Source of the DNA: UMGS1696 sp964621165
GTDB taxonomy: Bacteria > Bacillota > Clostridia > Oscillospirales > CAG-272
NCBI GenBank assembly: GCA_964621165.1
Contig: CAZULC010000004.1
Coordinates: 1 to 64,000, forward strand
DNA: 64,000 bases
Direction: 5' to 3'
Positions 63,220-64,000 of this stretch are shown here, piece by piece; the stretch's first letter is position 1, and each line of letters begins with the position of its first letter. The notes beneath the pieces were generated by a model. That model saw nothing but the letters and a program-made list of their open reading frames with translations. It had not been told where the DNA came from and did not search any database. The position numbers and the translations under genes were made by a program.

Positions 63220-64000
63220 ATGAAAGAATTTTTCCCCACAATTCCTATGGTAAAATACGAAGGCACGTCCTCCACAAACCCCATGGCGTTCAGATACTAC
63301 AACCCCGACGAGGTTATTTTAGGCAAGCCCATGAGAGAGCACCTCAAGTTCGCCATGTCCTACTGGCACACCATGTGCGCTGACGGTACGGATATGTTCG
63401 GCGTTGGCACAAACGTAAAGACTTACGGCGAATCCGACCCCATGGAAATCGCAAAGGCCAAGGCTCATGCGGCGTTCGAGTTCATGAACAAACTGTCGAT
63501 AGACTACTTCTGCTTCCACGACAGAGACATCGCTCCCGAATGCGCAACTTTAGCCGAGAGCAATGAAAGACTGGACGAAATCTCCGACCTGCTCGCACAG
63601 CTGATGAAGGAAAACGGCAAGAAGCTGCTCTGGGGTACCGCTAACTGCTTCAACAACCCGAGATACATGCACGGCGCGGGAACCGCTCCCAACGCTGACG
63701 TATTCGCTTTCGCCGCGGCTCAGATTAAGAAGGCTCTCGAAATCACGGTAAAGCTAGGCGGCAACGGCTACGTTTACTGGGGCGGACGGGAAGGATACGA
63801 AACCCTGCTCAATACCGACATGGGCAAGGAGCTTGACAACATGGCGTTCCTTCTCAAGCTTACTTCCCAGTACGCACGCTCAATCGGATTCAAGGGTGAC
63901 TTCTACATCGAACCCAAGCCGAAGGAACCCACAAAGCACCAGTACGACTTCGATGCTTCCACCGTGTGCGGCTTCCTCGCAAAATACGGTCTTGACAAGG
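63220..64000 (+). CDS. xylA: Xylose isomerase, 5' part
   Basis: 260 codons, running off the window. It converts D-xylose to D-xylulose with two divalent metals. Seen: YEGTSSTNPMAFRYYNP, the VAMSYWHT-type motif AMSYWHTMCADGTDMFG, catalytic His in FCFHDRDIAPE, the Trp-Gly-Gly-Arg-Glu-Gly-Tyr motif (VYWGGREGYETLLNT) and the metal-binding Glu and Lys in YIEPKPKEPTKHQYD. RBS AAGGAGA is 8 bases before the ATG. The longer cluster II type, common in Clostridia. Confidence 0.97.
   Translation, partial: MKEFFPTIPMVKYEGTSSTNPMAFRYYNPDEVILGKPMREHLKFAMSYWHTMCADGTDMFGVGTNVKTYGESDPMEIAKAKAHAAFEFMNKLSIDYFCFHDRDIAPECATLAESNERLDEISDLLAQLMKENGKKLLWGTANCFNNPRYMHGAGTAPNADVFAFAAAQIKKALEITVKLGGNGYVYWGGREGYETLLNTDMGKELDNMAFLLKLTSQYARSIGFKGDFYIEPKPKEPTKHQYDFDASTVCGFLAKYGLDK

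Overview
The window looks like chromosomal DNA of an anaerobic gut or rumen Clostridia, most likely Oscillospiraceae/Ruminococcaceae. This is inferred from AGGAGG-type ribosome binding sites, many TTGACA-17-TATAAT promoters, T-box and lysine riboswitch leaders, and gene families typical of that group (CotH proteins, DUF951, DUF2325, a large FtsX-like permease, xylose isomerase). I saw no rRNA, tRNA, CRISPR array, prophage or insertion sequence.

Layout. 0-2 kb: small genes and a wrecked XRE-TPR regulator. 2-7 kb (minus): DUF951-yfhO-ruvA-ruvB operon. 7-8 kb: DUF362 protein. 8.2-13.5 kb (plus): membrane-anchored CotH protein, discoidin protein, DUF308 membrane protein, LytTR regulator and a soluble GHKL kinase. 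13.6-19.1 kb: a LytTR-like direct repeat in front of a two-subunit ABC exporter, then a sigma factor fused to an extra domain. 19.2-23.5 kb: sugar isomerase-like protein, broken acetyltransferase, CBS protein, MscS channel, and a sulfatase whose leader carries two tandem 90-nt copies of an unknown element. 23.8-26.5 kb (minus): an HTH-cupin-acyl-CoA synthetase fusion under a T-box whose specifier reads as AUC (Ile). 26.8-28.5 kb: serine hydrolase and nitroreductase. 28.8-32 kb: two badly decayed lipoprotein genes. 32.3-37.5 kb (minus): DUF2325, methyltransferase, HMA protein, ABC ATPase, FtsX-like permease and a 43-residue membrane protein, tied together by three GTTAG-N6-CTAAC palindromes. 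37.6-45 kb: remnants (TfoX, AraC-GyrI, MutS-like, ABC exporter) around intact MATE and methyltransferase-like genes. 45.4-50 kb (minus): lipoprotein and a heterodimeric ABC exporter. 50-57 kb (plus): a dlt-like operon with extra GNAT and metallo-beta-lactamase genes and a DltD-like/polysaccharide deacetylase fusion. 57-59 kb: lysine riboswitch and NhaC-type transporter. 59-60.5 kb: esterase and broken Nudix gene. 60.6-64 kb: a structured leader with a CBM9/discoidin surface protein, an AraC regulator and the start of xylA.

Themes. There is much cell-surface chemistry (YfhO, CotH, dlt-like operon, discoidin/CBM proteins, sulfatase, xylA), heavy use of RNA leaders, and an unusual density of pseudogenes, several broken by in-frame stops of all three kinds without any frameshift. 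Normal genes end in TGA, TAA and TAG, so this is gene decay (or assembly error), not a changed genetic code.
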